From Roseicella frigidaeris (GTDB taxonomy: Bacteria; Pseudomonadota; Alphaproteobacteria; Acetobacterales; Acetobacteraceae), in NCBI RefSeq assembly GCF_003258945.1, contig NZ_QLIX01000001.1, positions 496,001 through 560,000 on the forward strand: 64,000 nucleotides of DNA. The letters are read 5' to 3'. Positions 10,987-18,720 of the stretch are shown here, in pieces (positions within the stretch are counted from its first letter, which is position 1; each line of letters starts with the position of its first letter). The notes below the pieces were generated by a model. That model did no database searches. It was not told the origin of the DNA and worked only from the letters and a program-made list of their open reading frames with translations. The position numbers were made by a program, and so were the translations under genes.

Positions 10987-12758
10987 TGTGCGGCCTGGCG
11001 GGCCTGGCGCTGCGGCAGGGGCTGACGCCCGACGGCGCGACGCTGGACGCGCTGACGCGGGCGCTGGCGCATCGCGGCCCGGACGGCGCCGGGCACCATG
11101 TGGTCGGCCCCGTGGCGCTGGCGCATACGCGGCTCGCCATCATCGATCTCGTCACCGGCGACCAGCCGCTCTTCGCCGGGCCGGCGGCGCTGGTCGGCAA
11201 TGGCGAGGTCTACAATTACCGCGAGCTGCGCGAGGCCAACCAGCTCCGCTGCACCACCGGCAGCGATTGCGAGCCGCCGCTGCATCTCTGGCGCCGCGAC
11301 GGCATCGGCTTCGCCGACCGGCTGCGCGGCATGTATGCCATCGCGCTGGCCGACCGCGCCACGCGGCAGGTGGTGCTGGCGCGCGACCCCTTCGGCATCA
11401 AGCCGCTCTATACCGCCGAGGTGCCGGGCGGCATCGCCTTCGCCTCGGAGCCGCAGGCGCTGATCGCCGCCGGGCTGGTGCAGCCGCGGGTGCGGCCGGC
11501 GGCGCGGGCCGAGCTGCTGCAGCTGCAATTCACCACGGGCGCGGAGACGATCTTCGAGGGGATCTCCCGTATCCTGCCCGGCGAGACGGTGGTGATCGCC
11601 GATGGCGCGGTCGCCGAGCGGCGGCAGCGCCAGGCGCTGCCGGAGGGGGGGCCGGAGAGCATCACCGGCGAGGCGGCGCTGGCGCGGCTCGACATGGCGC
11701 TCGAGGAGAGCGTGGCGCTGCACCAGCGCAGCGACGTGCCCTATGGCATGTTCCTCTCGGGCGGCATCGACAGCGCGGCGGTGCTGGCGATGATGGCGCG
11801 GCTGAACGCCAAGGGGGGAACCTCCCCGGTGCTCGCCTTCACCGCCGGCTTCGACGTGCCGGGGGCGGCCGACGAGCGCGCGCAGGCGGCGGCGCTGGCG
11901 CAGGCGGCGGGGGCGCGGCACGTCACCGTCGCGGTCACCGAGCCGGAGGTCTGGCGCCACCTGCCGGAGATCGTCGCCGCCATGGACGACCCGGCCGCCG
12001 ATTACGCCATCATCCCCACCTGGTTCCTGGCGCGCCGGGCGCGCCAGGAGGTGAAGGTGGTGCTCTCCGGCGAGGGGGGCGACGAGCTCTTCGGCGGCTA
12101 TGGCCGCTACCGCGCCGCCATGAAGCCCTGGTGGCTGGGCGGCAAGGCGCCGCGCGCCCATGGCTGCTTCGACCGCGTCGATGTGCTGCGCGCGGCGCCG
12201 ACCGGCTGGCGCGACGGCATCGGCGCGGCGGAGGCGGCGGCGGCGCTGCCCGGCCGCAGCCGGTTGCAGGCGGCGCAGGCGTTGGACGTGGCGGACTGGC
12301 TGCCGAACGATCTCCTCATCAAGCTCGACCGCTGCCTGATGGCGCATGGCGTCGAGGGGCGGACGCCGCTGCTCGACACCGGCATCGCCGCCGCCGCCTT
12401 CCGCCTGCCGGATGCGCTGAAGGTGCAGGGCCATACCGGCAAATGGCTGCTGCGGCAGTGGCTGGCCAGGCATCTGCCGGCGGCCGAGCCCTTCAAGCCG
12501 AAGCAAGGCTTCACCGTGCCGGTCGGCGCCTGGATCGAGCGGGTGGGGGACCGGTTGGGGCCGCTGGTGGCGGCGCAGCCCGGCGTCGCCGAGATCGCCC
12601 GGCCGGACCGCGTAGCCTCGCTCTTCCGCCATGCCGGCGGCGAGAAGCATCGCGGCTTCGCCGCCTGGCATCTGTTGTTCTACGCGCTCTGGCACCGCCG
12701 CCACATCGAGGGGCGGCGGCCGGAGGGCGATGTGTTCGAGGTGCTTGCGGCGCGCTGA
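10986..12758 (+). CDS. asnB: Asparagine synthase (glutamine-hydrolysing)-type amidotransferase
   Basis: A 590-aa class II glutamine amidotransferase fused to an ATP-pyrophosphatase synthetase domain. The N-terminal nucleophile Cys2 (MCGLAGLAL) is intact and GNGEVYNYRELRE forms part of the glutaminase site. The ATP PP-loop SGGIDS spans residues 258-263, and VVLSGEGGDELFGGY is present. Such proteins amidate aspartate, but many copies inside glycan clusters amidate uronic acids or other carboxylated sugars. Its one-base overlap with the upstream glycosyltransferase argues for that second role here. The product has normal full length. Substrate remains inference. Confidence 0.93.
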   Translation: MCGLAGLALRQGLTPDGATLDALTRALAHRGPDGAGHHVVGPVALAHTRLAIIDLVTGDQPLFAGPAALVGNGEVYNYRELREANQLRCTTGSDCEPPLHLWRRDGIGFADRLRGMYAIALADRATRQVVLARDPFGIKPLYTAEVPGGIAFASEPQALIAAGLVQPRVRPAARAELLQLQFTTGAETIFEGISRILPGETVVIADGAVAERRQRQALPEGGPESITGEAALARLDMALEESVALHQRSDVPYGMFLSGGIDSAAVLAMMARLNAKGGTSPVLAFTAGFDVPGAADERAQAAALAQAAGARHVTVAVTEPEVWRHLPEIVAAMDDPAADYAIIPTWFLARRARQEVKVVLSGEGGDELFGGYGRYRAAMKPWWLGGKAPRAHGCFDRVDVLRAAPTGWRDGIGAAEAAAALPGRSRLQAAQALDVADWLPNDLLIKLDRCLMAHGVEGRTPLLDTGIAAAAFRLPDALKVQGHTGKWLLRQWLARHLPAAEPFKPKQGFTVPVGAWIERVGDRLGPLVAAQPGVAEIARPDRVASLFRHAGGEKHRGFAAWHLLFYALWHRRHIEGRRPEGDVFEVLAAR

Positions 12759-12780
12759 GGGCTGCGCCCGGCACGGTCAG

Positions 12781-12981
12781 GGCGCCGGCGGGGCGGGGAG
12801 CCAGAGGTACGAGATGGTTCGCCCGGCGGTCGGACGTCCCCAAGCTCTCTATCTCCTCCGCGATCTCCCGCACGTCCAGGCCGTTGGGGCGAAGCTGCTC
12901 CGGCCAGGCGCGCAACCGGGCGGCCTGGTCCTGGGTCCAGGCATACCAATCGCGGTCGTGGAGGCCGGCATCGTCGGGCAT
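12781..12981 (-). pseudogene. DUF29-family remnant (N-terminal part only)
   Basis: From an ATG at 12981 the minus strand encodes MPDDAGLHDRDWYAWTQDQA, then LDVREIAEEIESLGTSDRRA. This matches the opening of DUF29 proteins (YxWTxEQA, then LAEEIESLG.SERR). The usual continuation, a helix that ends in LLLHLLKW plus about 90 more residues, is absent. The frame instead becomes Pro/Ala-rich and runs antisense into asnB. I read it as a decayed leftover of a roughly 150-aa gene. DUF29 function is unknown; members are common in Acetobacteraceae and cyanobacteria. Confidence 0.65.
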
Positions 12982-13036
12982 GGCGAGGCGGAGTATAGGT
13001 GCTGCCGCACCCGGCCCCGAGGAGGATCCCCGCCCC

Positions 13037-14368
13037 ATGACCAGCTACGATCTCATCCTGCGCGGCGGCGCCTGCGTGCTGCCCTGGGGCGTCGAGACCA
13101 CGGATGTCGGCGTGCGGGAGGGGCGGATCGCGGCCCTCGGCGACCTGCGCCTGGACAAGGCCGCGAACGAGGTGGATTGCCGCGGCCTGCACGTGCTGCC
13201 CGGGCTGATCGACGCGCATGTGCATCTGCGCGATCCGGGCGACCCGGCGGTGGAGGACCTCTCGCACGGCACCAAGGGAGCGCTGCTCGGCGGCCTCACC
13301 GCCGTCTTCGACATGCCGAACACCGCGCCGAGCATCACCGACCGCGAGCGGCTGGACTGGAAGCGCGGCTATCTCGAAGGCCGGGCCTGGGTCGATGTCG
13401 GTCTCTATGTCGGCGCCAGCAAGAAGAACATCGCGGAGCTCGCCGCGCTCGAGCTGCAGCCGAATGTCTGCGCGGTGAAGGTCTTCGCCGGCAGCAGCAC
13501 CGGCGACCTGCTGGTGGAGGACGACGCCTCCCTGGAGGCTGTCATGCGCAGCGGCCGGCGGCGCATCTGCTACCATTCGGAGGACGAGTACCGGCTGCAG
13601 GAGCGCAAGCCGCAATTCACCTCCGGCATGCCGCACCGCAACCACATGGTCTGGCGCGACGTGGAATGCGCCTTCCTTGGCACGCGGCGGCTGATGGCGT
13701 TGGCGCGGCGCACCGGCCGCCCGGCGCATATCCTGCACGTCAGCACCGCCGAGGAGCTGGACTACCTCAAGGAGTTCCGCGACGTCGCGACGGTCGAGGT
13801 GCTGCTGAACCACCTCACCCAGACCGACGAGGCCTATGACCGGCTCGGCGGCTATGCGGTGATGAACCCGCCGATCCGCGACGAGCGGCACCTGCGGGCC
13901 GCCTGGGCGGCGGTCGCCGACGGCACGGTGGATGTGGTCGGCTCCGACCACGCGCCGCACAGCCGCGCGGCGAAGGAGCGGCCCTGGCCGGATTGCGCGG
14001 CGGGGCTGACCGGCGTGCAGACCATCGTGCCGCTGATGCTCGACCATGTCAGCGCCGGGCGGCTCTCCCTCTCCCGCCTCGCCGACCTGATGTGCGCCGG
14101 GCCGGCGCGGGTCTATGGCGTGACCGGCAAGGGGCGGCTCGCCGCCGGCTACGACGCCGATTTCACCCTCGTCGACATGAAGAAGCAGCGGGTGATCGAG
14201 GAGAGCTGGATCGTCTCGCCCTGCGGCTGGACGCCCTTCGCCGGGCATCGCTGCACCGGCTGGCCGGTGATGGCGATCCTGCGCGGCGCGGTGGCGATGC
14301 GCGAGGACGAGGTGATCGGCGCGCCGCGCGGCCAGGGCGTCGCCTTCCAGGAGGCGCGCGGCGGCTGA
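13037..14368 (+). CDS. pyrC: Dihydroorotase (class I)
   Basis: A 443-aa amidohydrolase that closes carbamoyl-aspartate to dihydroorotate in pyrimidine synthesis. The first metal motif DAHVHLRDPG carries His61 and His63. The bridging carbamylated lysine is Lys148 in CAVKVF. HSEDEY and ILHVSTAEE supply the other histidines, and the catalytic Asp304 is in GSDHAPHS. All ligands expected of an active enzyme are present, unlike PyrC' pseudo-dihydroorotases. GGAGGAT lies just upstream of the ATG at 13037. The gene stands alone after the DUF29 remnant. Confidence 0.94.
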   Translation: MTSYDLILRGGACVLPWGVETTDVGVREGRIAALGDLRLDKAANEVDCRGLHVLPGLIDAHVHLRDPGDPAVEDLSHGTKGALLGGLTAVFDMPNTAPSITDRERLDWKRGYLEGRAWVDVGLYVGASKKNIAELAALELQPNVCAVKVFAGSSTGDLLVEDDASLEAVMRSGRRRICYHSEDEYRLQERKPQFTSGMPHRNHMVWRDVECAFLGTRRLMALARRTGRPAHILHVSTAEELDYLKEFRDVATVEVLLNHLTQTDEAYDRLGGYAVMNPPIRDERHLRAAWAAVADGTVDVVGSDHAPHSRAAKERPWPDCAAGLTGVQTIVPLMLDHVSAGRLSLSRLADLMCAGPARVYGVTGKGRLAAGYDADFTLVDMKKQRVIEESWIVSPCGWTPFAGHRCTGWPVMAILRGAVAMREDEVIGAPRGQGVAFQEARGG

Positions 14369-14571
14369 GCCGCGCGGGCCCACCCGGCCACGGCAGCGTG
14401 TTCGCGATGCCCGGCGCAGGGCGGAGCATCCCATGGCATGCTGTCATCGGCCTTGCGGAGGCGCTGGCGGGCCGGGATGGCGTTTGTCCGTGCCGCACCG
14501 CATGGTTCGGCCTGGCCGGGGGCGGCAGGATGGCCTCTCCATCCGCCGAGACGAGGGAGGAAGGACAACAG

Positions 14572-15000
14572 ATGAGCGGACGCTACACGGGCGCCTGTTT
14601 CTGCGGCGCCGTCGAGATCGAGGCGAGCGGCGCCCCCAATGCCATGGGCTATTGCCATTGCCGGTCCTGCCGGTCCTGGTCCGGCGGCCCGGTGAACGCC
14701 TTCACCCTCTGGCCGCCCGAGGCGGTGAAGGTGACGAAGGGCGAGGAGCACATCGCCACCTTCGCCAAGACCGAGATGAGCCACCGGCAGTACTGCAAGC
14801 TCTGCGGCGGCCATCTGATGGCGCGGCACCCGCCGCTCAACATGGTGGACGTGTTCTCGGCCACCCTCCCGGACCTGCCCTTCGAGCCGGGGGTGCATGT
14901 CAATTACGGCGAGACGGTGCTGCGCATGAAGGACGGCCTGCCGAAGCTGAAGGACTTCCCGGCCGAGTTCGGCGGCTCGGGGGAGATGGTGCCGGAATAG
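14572..15000 (+). CDS. GFA/CENP-V family protein (glutathione-dependent formaldehyde-activating-like)
   Basis: The 142-aa protein has the Mss4-like zinc fold. The metal ligands are visible as CFC (Cys9, Cys11), CHCRSC (Cys28, Cys30, Cys33) and a C-terminal CKLCGGH. Members bind zinc and are often annotated as formaldehyde-activating, but most have no proven activity. A very strong ribosome-binding site, GGGAGGAAGGA (about 14555-14565), precedes the ATG at 14572. The upstream 203-nt gap after pyrC holds nothing else I can support. A 14-bp hairpin starts 7 nt after the stop codon. Confidence 0.9.
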   Translation: MSGRYTGACFCGAVEIEASGAPNAMGYCHCRSCRSWSGGPVNAFTLWPPEAVKVTKGEEHIATFAKTEMSHRQYCKLCGGHLMARHPPLNMVDVFSATLPDLPFEPGVHVNYGETVLRMKDGLPKLKDFPAEFGGSGEMVPE

Positions 15001-15006
15001 AGCCGG

Positions 15007-15040
15007 GGCGCCCCCGCCGCCCTGCCGCGGCGGGGGCGCC
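15007..15040 (+). terminator. Strong GC hairpin after the GFA gene
   Basis: A perfect 14-bp stem (15007-15020 with 15027-15040) encloses the six-base loop CCTGCC and begins 7 nt past the stop codon. There is no T-run. The stem shares the core CGCCCCCGCCGC with a palindrome at 57466-57487. Confidence 0.6.
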
Positions 15041-15161
15041 GCGCCGCCGGATCGCGGCCCGGCGCCCGTCCCGCCGCGATCCGCTGCCGCTCGCCATTCG
15101 GGGGGCAGGGTCCCGCTCCCGGGCGTTCGCGCCGGTCCGCGATCCGCTCTAGATTGCGGGC

Positions 15162-15671
15162 ATGCAGCTCATCGGCCTCGCCGGCTGGAGCGGGGCCGGC
15201 AAGACCACGCTCCTCACCCGGCTGATCCCCTGCCTCGGCCGCCGGGGCGTCGCCGTCTCCACCCTCAAGCACGCGCATCATCGCTTCGATGTCGATACGC
15301 CGGGCAAGGATTCCTGGGCGCACCGGCAGGCCGGGGCGCGGCAGGTGCTGGTCGCCTCGGCGACCCGCTGGGCGCTGATGACGGAGAATCGGGAGGGGCC
15401 GGAGCCGGATCTCCGCTTCCTCCTCTCGCGCCTCTCGCCGGTCGACCTCGTCATCATCGAGGGCTTCAAGCGCGACACCCATCCGAAGATCGAGGTCCAC
15501 CGGGCGGCCAACGGCAAGCCCTGGCTGCATCCGGAGGACCCCCAGATCGCGGCCGTCGCCAGCGACGTGCCGCCGCCGGGCGATCTGCCCTGGGTCCCCC
15601 TGGACGATGTGGAGGCGGCTGCCGATCTGGTGCAGCGATTCGCCGCGGATGCCGCGGCCTGGAGGGACTAG
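15162..15671 (+). CDS. mobB: Molybdopterin-guanine dinucleotide biosynthesis protein MobB
   Basis: A 169-aa P-loop GTPase-like protein that assists MobA/MoeA in finishing the molybdenum cofactor. The Walker A motif GWSGAGKT is at residues 8-15, and the conserved TLKHAHHRFDVDTPGKDSWAHRQAGA follows as consecutive blocks (Lys-His for GTP and a DxxGKD region). VDLVIIEGFK is the Walker B-like strand. moeA starts only 6 nt downstream, so the two form an operon. Upstream, CTAGATT close to the ATG is a weak -10 candidate. Confidence 0.95.
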   Translation: MQLIGLAGWSGAGKTTLLTRLIPCLGRRGVAVSTLKHAHHRFDVDTPGKDSWAHRQAGARQVLVASATRWALMTENREGPEPDLRFLLSRLSPVDLVIIEGFKRDTHPKIEVHRAANGKPWLHPEDPQIAAVASDVPPPGDLPWVPLDDVEAAADLVQRFAADAAAWRD

Positions 15672-15677
15672 GGCGCG

Positions 15678-16928
15678 GTGGCGCAACTCTCGGATGATTG
15701 CTTCACCTTCGCCGGCCCGCTGCTCTCGGTGGAGGCGGCGCAGGCGCTGATCGCCGAACGGGTGCCGCCGCTGGGCGGCGAGGAGAGGGTGGCGTTGTCC
15801 GCCGCCCTTGGCCGGGTGTTGGCGCGCGAGCTGCGGGCGGCGCTGCCGCTGCCGCCCTTCGGCAACAGCGCGGTCGATGGCTATGCCCTTCGGCACGCTG
15901 ATCTGGGTGCGGGGCCGACGGCGCTGCGCCTGGCCGGGCGGGTGGCCGCCGGGCAGGAGCCCCGGCCGCTGCCGCCCGGCGCCGCCGCCCGCATCTTCAC
16001 CGGCGCGCCCCTGCCGCCGGGCGCCGATACCGTGCTGATGCAGGAGGATGCGGCGCTGCGCCCGGCCGCGGGCGAGGTGCTGATCCCGCCCGGGCTGCGG
16101 CCCGGCGCCAATGTCCGGCCGGCGGGCGAGGATGTCCGGCAGGGGGCGGTGGCCTTGCCCGCCGGGCGCCGGCTGCGGGCGCCGGAGATCGGGCTGGCGG
16201 CGGCGCTCGGTTGCGCCAGCCTGGCCGTCACGCCGCGGCTCCGGGTCGGGGTCTTCTCCACCGGCGACGAGCTGGCGGTGCCCGGCCAGGCGCTCGGCCC
16301 GGCCCAGGCCTATGACAGCAACCGCTTCACCCTGCTCGCCCTGCTGGCCGGCCTGCCGGTGGAGGCGGTCGATCTCGGCATCCTGCCGGACCGGGCGGCG
16401 GAGAGCGCCGCGGCGTTGCGCGCCGCCTCGGCCAGCCATGACCTGCTGCTGACCTCGGGCGGCGTCTCGGTCGGCGAGGAGGACCATATGCGCGCCGCCA
16501 TCGAGCAGGATGGGCGGCTGGTCTTCTGGCGCCTGGCGGTGAAGCCGGGGCGGCCGGCGGCGCTCGGCGTCGTCGGGGGCACCCCGGTGCTCGGCCTGCC
16601 GGGCAACCCGGTGGCGGCGGTGGTCGCCTTCCTGCACCTGGCGCGGCCGCTGGTGCTGCGCCTTGCCGGGGCGGCGCCGGAGCCCCTGCCGCGCTTCAGC
16701 GCCGAGGCGGGGTTCGCCGCCCGCAAGAAGCCGGGGCGGCGGGAGTATCTCCGGGTGCGGTTGCGGCCGGCGGGCCTGCTGCCGGTCGCCGAGCGCATCG
16801 AGCAGGAGGGCGCGGCGCTGCTCTCCTCCCTGGCGGCAAGCGACGCCTTCGCCGAGCTGCCGGAGGCGCTGGGGGAGGTCCGGCCCGGCGACACCGTGCA
16901 GGTGCTGCCCTTCGCGGCCCTGTTCTGA
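15678..16928 (+). CDS. moeA: Molybdopterin molybdenumtransferase MoeA
   Basis: The 416-aa enzyme inserts molybdenum into adenylylated molybdopterin. FGNSAVDGYALR near the N-terminus, IFTGAPLPPGADTV, the MoaB/Mog-like segment VGVFSTGDELAVPG and LLLTSGGVSVGEEDH are all family signatures. A C-terminal beta-barrel domain ends the protein. It starts with GTG at 15678, 6 nt after mobB, so translation is probably coupled. Its stop codon is part of a palindrome shared with the convergent rppH. Confidence 0.95.
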   Translation: MAQLSDDCFTFAGPLLSVEAAQALIAERVPPLGGEERVALSAALGRVLARELRAALPLPPFGNSAVDGYALRHADLGAGPTALRLAGRVAAGQEPRPLPPGAAARIFTGAPLPPGADTVLMQEDAALRPAAGEVLIPPGLRPGANVRPAGEDVRQGAVALPAGRRLRAPEIGLAAALGCASLAVTPRLRVGVFSTGDELAVPGQALGPAQAYDSNRFTLLALLAGLPVEAVDLGILPDRAAESAAALRAASASHDLLLTSGGVSVGEEDHMRAAIEQDGRLVFWRLAVKPGRPAALGVVGGTPVLGLPGNPVAAVVAFLHLARPLVLRLAGAAPEPLPRFSAEAGFAARKKPGRREYLRVRLRPAGLLPVAERIEQEGAALLSSLAASDAFAELPEALGEVRPGDTVQVLPFAALF

Positions 16929-16945
16929 GCGCGGCGCCCCGCGCT
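16928..16945. terminator. Bidirectional hairpin between moeA and rppH
   Basis: A perfect 7-bp stem (16928-16934 with 16939-16945) and a CGCC loop overlap both convergent stop codons: TGA of moeA at 16926-16928 and TAG of rppH at 16944-16946. Structure and placement suggest shared termination; no T-run is present. Confidence 0.5.
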
Positions 16946-17441
16946 ACGGTCCGGCGAAGCGGGCGAAGTCGCGCGCCAGGGTCTCGTAGATCGCCCGCTT
17001 GAACCCGACCGCGAGCGAGGGCAGCTCGGCCAGCCTCGCCCAACGCCAGGCGTCGAATTCCGGATGCGGGTCGAGATCGAGGCGGATCTCGTCATCCGTG
17101 CCGAGGAAGCGCAGCGCGAACCACCGCTGGGTCTGGCCACGGAAGCGCCCGCCCAGCGCCTTGCCGAGCAGCTCCGGCGGCAGGTCGTAGTTCAGCCAGT
17201 TCGGATGCTCGGCCAGGATCTCGGCCTTGCCGGTGCCGATCTCCTCGGCCAGCTCGCGGAAGATCGCCACCGCCGGGTCCTCGCCGGCATCGATGCCGCC
17301 CTGCGGCAATTGCCAGCCGCCCGGGGCGCCCTCGGCATTCGGCAGGTCGGCGCGGCGCGCCACCAGCACCCGGCCATCCTGGTTGAACAGCACGGCGCCG
17401 ACGCAGCGGCGATAAGGCAGGTCCCTATAGGGTAGGTCCAT
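16944..17441 (-). CDS. rppH: RNA pyrophosphohydrolase RppH (Nudix)
   Basis: A 165-aa Nudix enzyme that removes pyrophosphate from the 5' end of transcripts and so starts RNase E-dependent decay. The Nudix box GGIDAGEDPAVAIFRELAEE with IGT following spans about residues 48-70 with all catalytic glutamates. Other RppH hallmarks are YRRCVGAVLFN, GAPGGWQLPQGG and the C-terminal AVGFKRAIYE. I placed the start at 17441 (MDLPYRDLPYRRC); an in-frame ATG farther up would add a segment unlike the family. It is the last gene of the gpmI-envC-ctpA-deacetylase series but is separated by 124 nt. Confidence 0.93.
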   Translation of the reverse strand: MDLPYRDLPYRRCVGAVLFNQDGRVLVARRADLPNAEGAPGGWQLPQGGIDAGEDPAVAIFRELAEEIGTGKAEILAEHPNWLNYDLPPELLGKALGGRFRGQTQRWFALRFLGTDDEIRLDLDPHPEFDAWRWARLAELPSLAVGFKRAIYETLARDFARFAGP

Positions 17442-17496
17442 GGGCGGGCTCCGAAGCGCAGGCCCGCTGGGCCACGGTCCAGCGCGTTGCTCGATC

Positions 17497-17539
17497 GCGT
17501 GATTCACGCCTTCGGCGAGTCCGCCCCAGGCGATCACGC
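17497..17539. repeat. Imperfect inverted repeat upstream of rppH
   Basis: GCGTGAT at 17497-17503 pairs with ATCACGC at 17533-17539, with shorter complementary GGCG/CGCC stretches inside. It could be a REP-like palindrome or an upstream regulatory structure. It lies in the 124-nt gap between the deacetylase stop and the rppH start. Confidence 0.35.
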
Positions 17540-17565
17540 TCTATAGGGCGGATCGCGTCCGGGCG

Positions 17566-18699
17566 TCAGGGCGCGCGCGCCGGGTCCTGCTCCGGCCGCC
17601 GCAGCATGGCCGTCACCGGCGCCAGCACCAGGCCGCGGCCCTCGATGCCGCCGGCCCAGGCGGCGATGCGGTCGACCAGCACCGGCGAGGCCTCCCCGGC
17701 ATAGCCGAGGGCCGAGCCACCCTCGCGCGCCAGGGCCTCGAGCCGCGCCAGCTTGCGCTCGATCTCGCTGCGGGTCGCCGGCTCGTCCACCACCAGGTCC
17801 ACGCCGCGGCCCCAGGCGCGGGCCGGCGCCCGCACCGCGCCCGGCCGTGGATCGATGTAGAGCAGGCCGCGGCCGGTCAGGTTCGCCTGCAAGGTGCCGA
17901 GCGAGTCGGTGAGCTGGGCGAAGCGCTCGCCGCGCATCGGGCCGAGGGCGCCGACCGCGCCCACATAGCCGGTGAAACGCGAGAGCACCCAGAGCAGCCG
18001 GTCGCCGTTCTCGGCCGCCGAGAGGCCGGTCAGCAGGGCGCGGTCACCGGGATTGTTCATCGGATAGCCGCTCGGCTCCAGCGGCAGGGCGACCAGCACC
18101 TCCATGCCCTTGGCCCGGGCCTGGTCGAGCAGCAACTCGACCCGCGGCGCATAGGGGCTGAAGGCGAGGGCGACGGCACCGGGCAGGCGCCGGATCGCCT
18201 CCTCCGAGACCGCCGCGTTCAGGCCGAGGCCGCCGACGATGAGGCCGACCTTCGGCCGGGTGTCCTGCCGGTCGAAGCCGCGGCCATAGGCCCGGATCGA
18301 GGAGCGTCCCTCCGGCCCGACCCGCGGCAGGCGGCCATAGGGGCCGTTCTCCAGCAGGGCGGGATCGGCGGCGGGGATCGGCCGGCCCGGCACCGGGCCG
18401 CGGCTGGCGGCGTCGAGCACCGGCTCCGGGCCCGCCGCCCGCGCCGCCGCGGCCTGCGGCGCCTCCGGCGTGGCCGGCGCCTCGGAGGCCGCGGCGGGGG
18501 CGTGGCCGGGCAGGGGCCCGAGCCAGGCGAGCATGCCGACTCCCCCGACGAGCAACCCCAACACGACCGCCCAGAACAGGCCCAGGCCCCGCCAGCCCGC
18601 CAGCGCCTGCCGCAGCGCCAGCCTGGCCCTCGGCCATTCCTCCTGGCGGAGGCGGCGGAGGGCCGCCTGCGCCCGCTCCATCACCCGCTTGCGGTCCAC
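17566..18699 (-). CDS. Divergent polysaccharide deacetylase family protein (YibQ-type)
   Basis: The 377-aa protein has a basic cytoplasmic N-terminus, one membrane helix at about residues 40-60 (LFWAVVLGLLVGGVGMLAWL), an Ala/Pro-rich linker and a C-terminal divergent NodB-like domain. That domain starts PKVGLIVGGLGLNAAV and contains VLVALPLEPSGYPMNNPG and the GAVGALGPMRGERF block. Family members are exported or anchored and are usually encoded beside EnvC and CtpA, as here, so a role in peptidoglycan or cell separation is likely. Activity on a defined polysaccharide has not been established for the family. ctpA ends 21 nt upstream. Confidence 0.9.
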   Translation of the reverse strand: MDRKRVMERAQAALRRLRQEEWPRARLALRQALAGWRGLGLFWAVVLGLLVGGVGMLAWLGPLPGHAPAAASEAPATPEAPQAAAARAAGPEPVLDAASRGPVPGRPIPAADPALLENGPYGRLPRVGPEGRSSIRAYGRGFDRQDTRPKVGLIVGGLGLNAAVSEEAIRRLPGAVALAFSPYAPRVELLLDQARAKGMEVLVALPLEPSGYPMNNPGDRALLTGLSAAENGDRLLWVLSRFTGYVGAVGALGPMRGERFAQLTDSLGTLQANLTGRGLLYIDPRPGAVRAPARAWGRGVDLVVDEPATRSEIERKLARLEALAREGGSALGYAGEASPVLVDRIAAWAGGIEGRGLVLAPVTAMLRRPEQDPARAP

Positions 18700-18720
18700 T
18701 GGCTGGCGTCCGGCGCGGCC

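Noticed and set aside
10284-12704. Open frame of 806 codons opposite asnB
   Set aside because: It is a shadow of asnB and the upstream glycosyltransferase; no ribosome-binding site or family.
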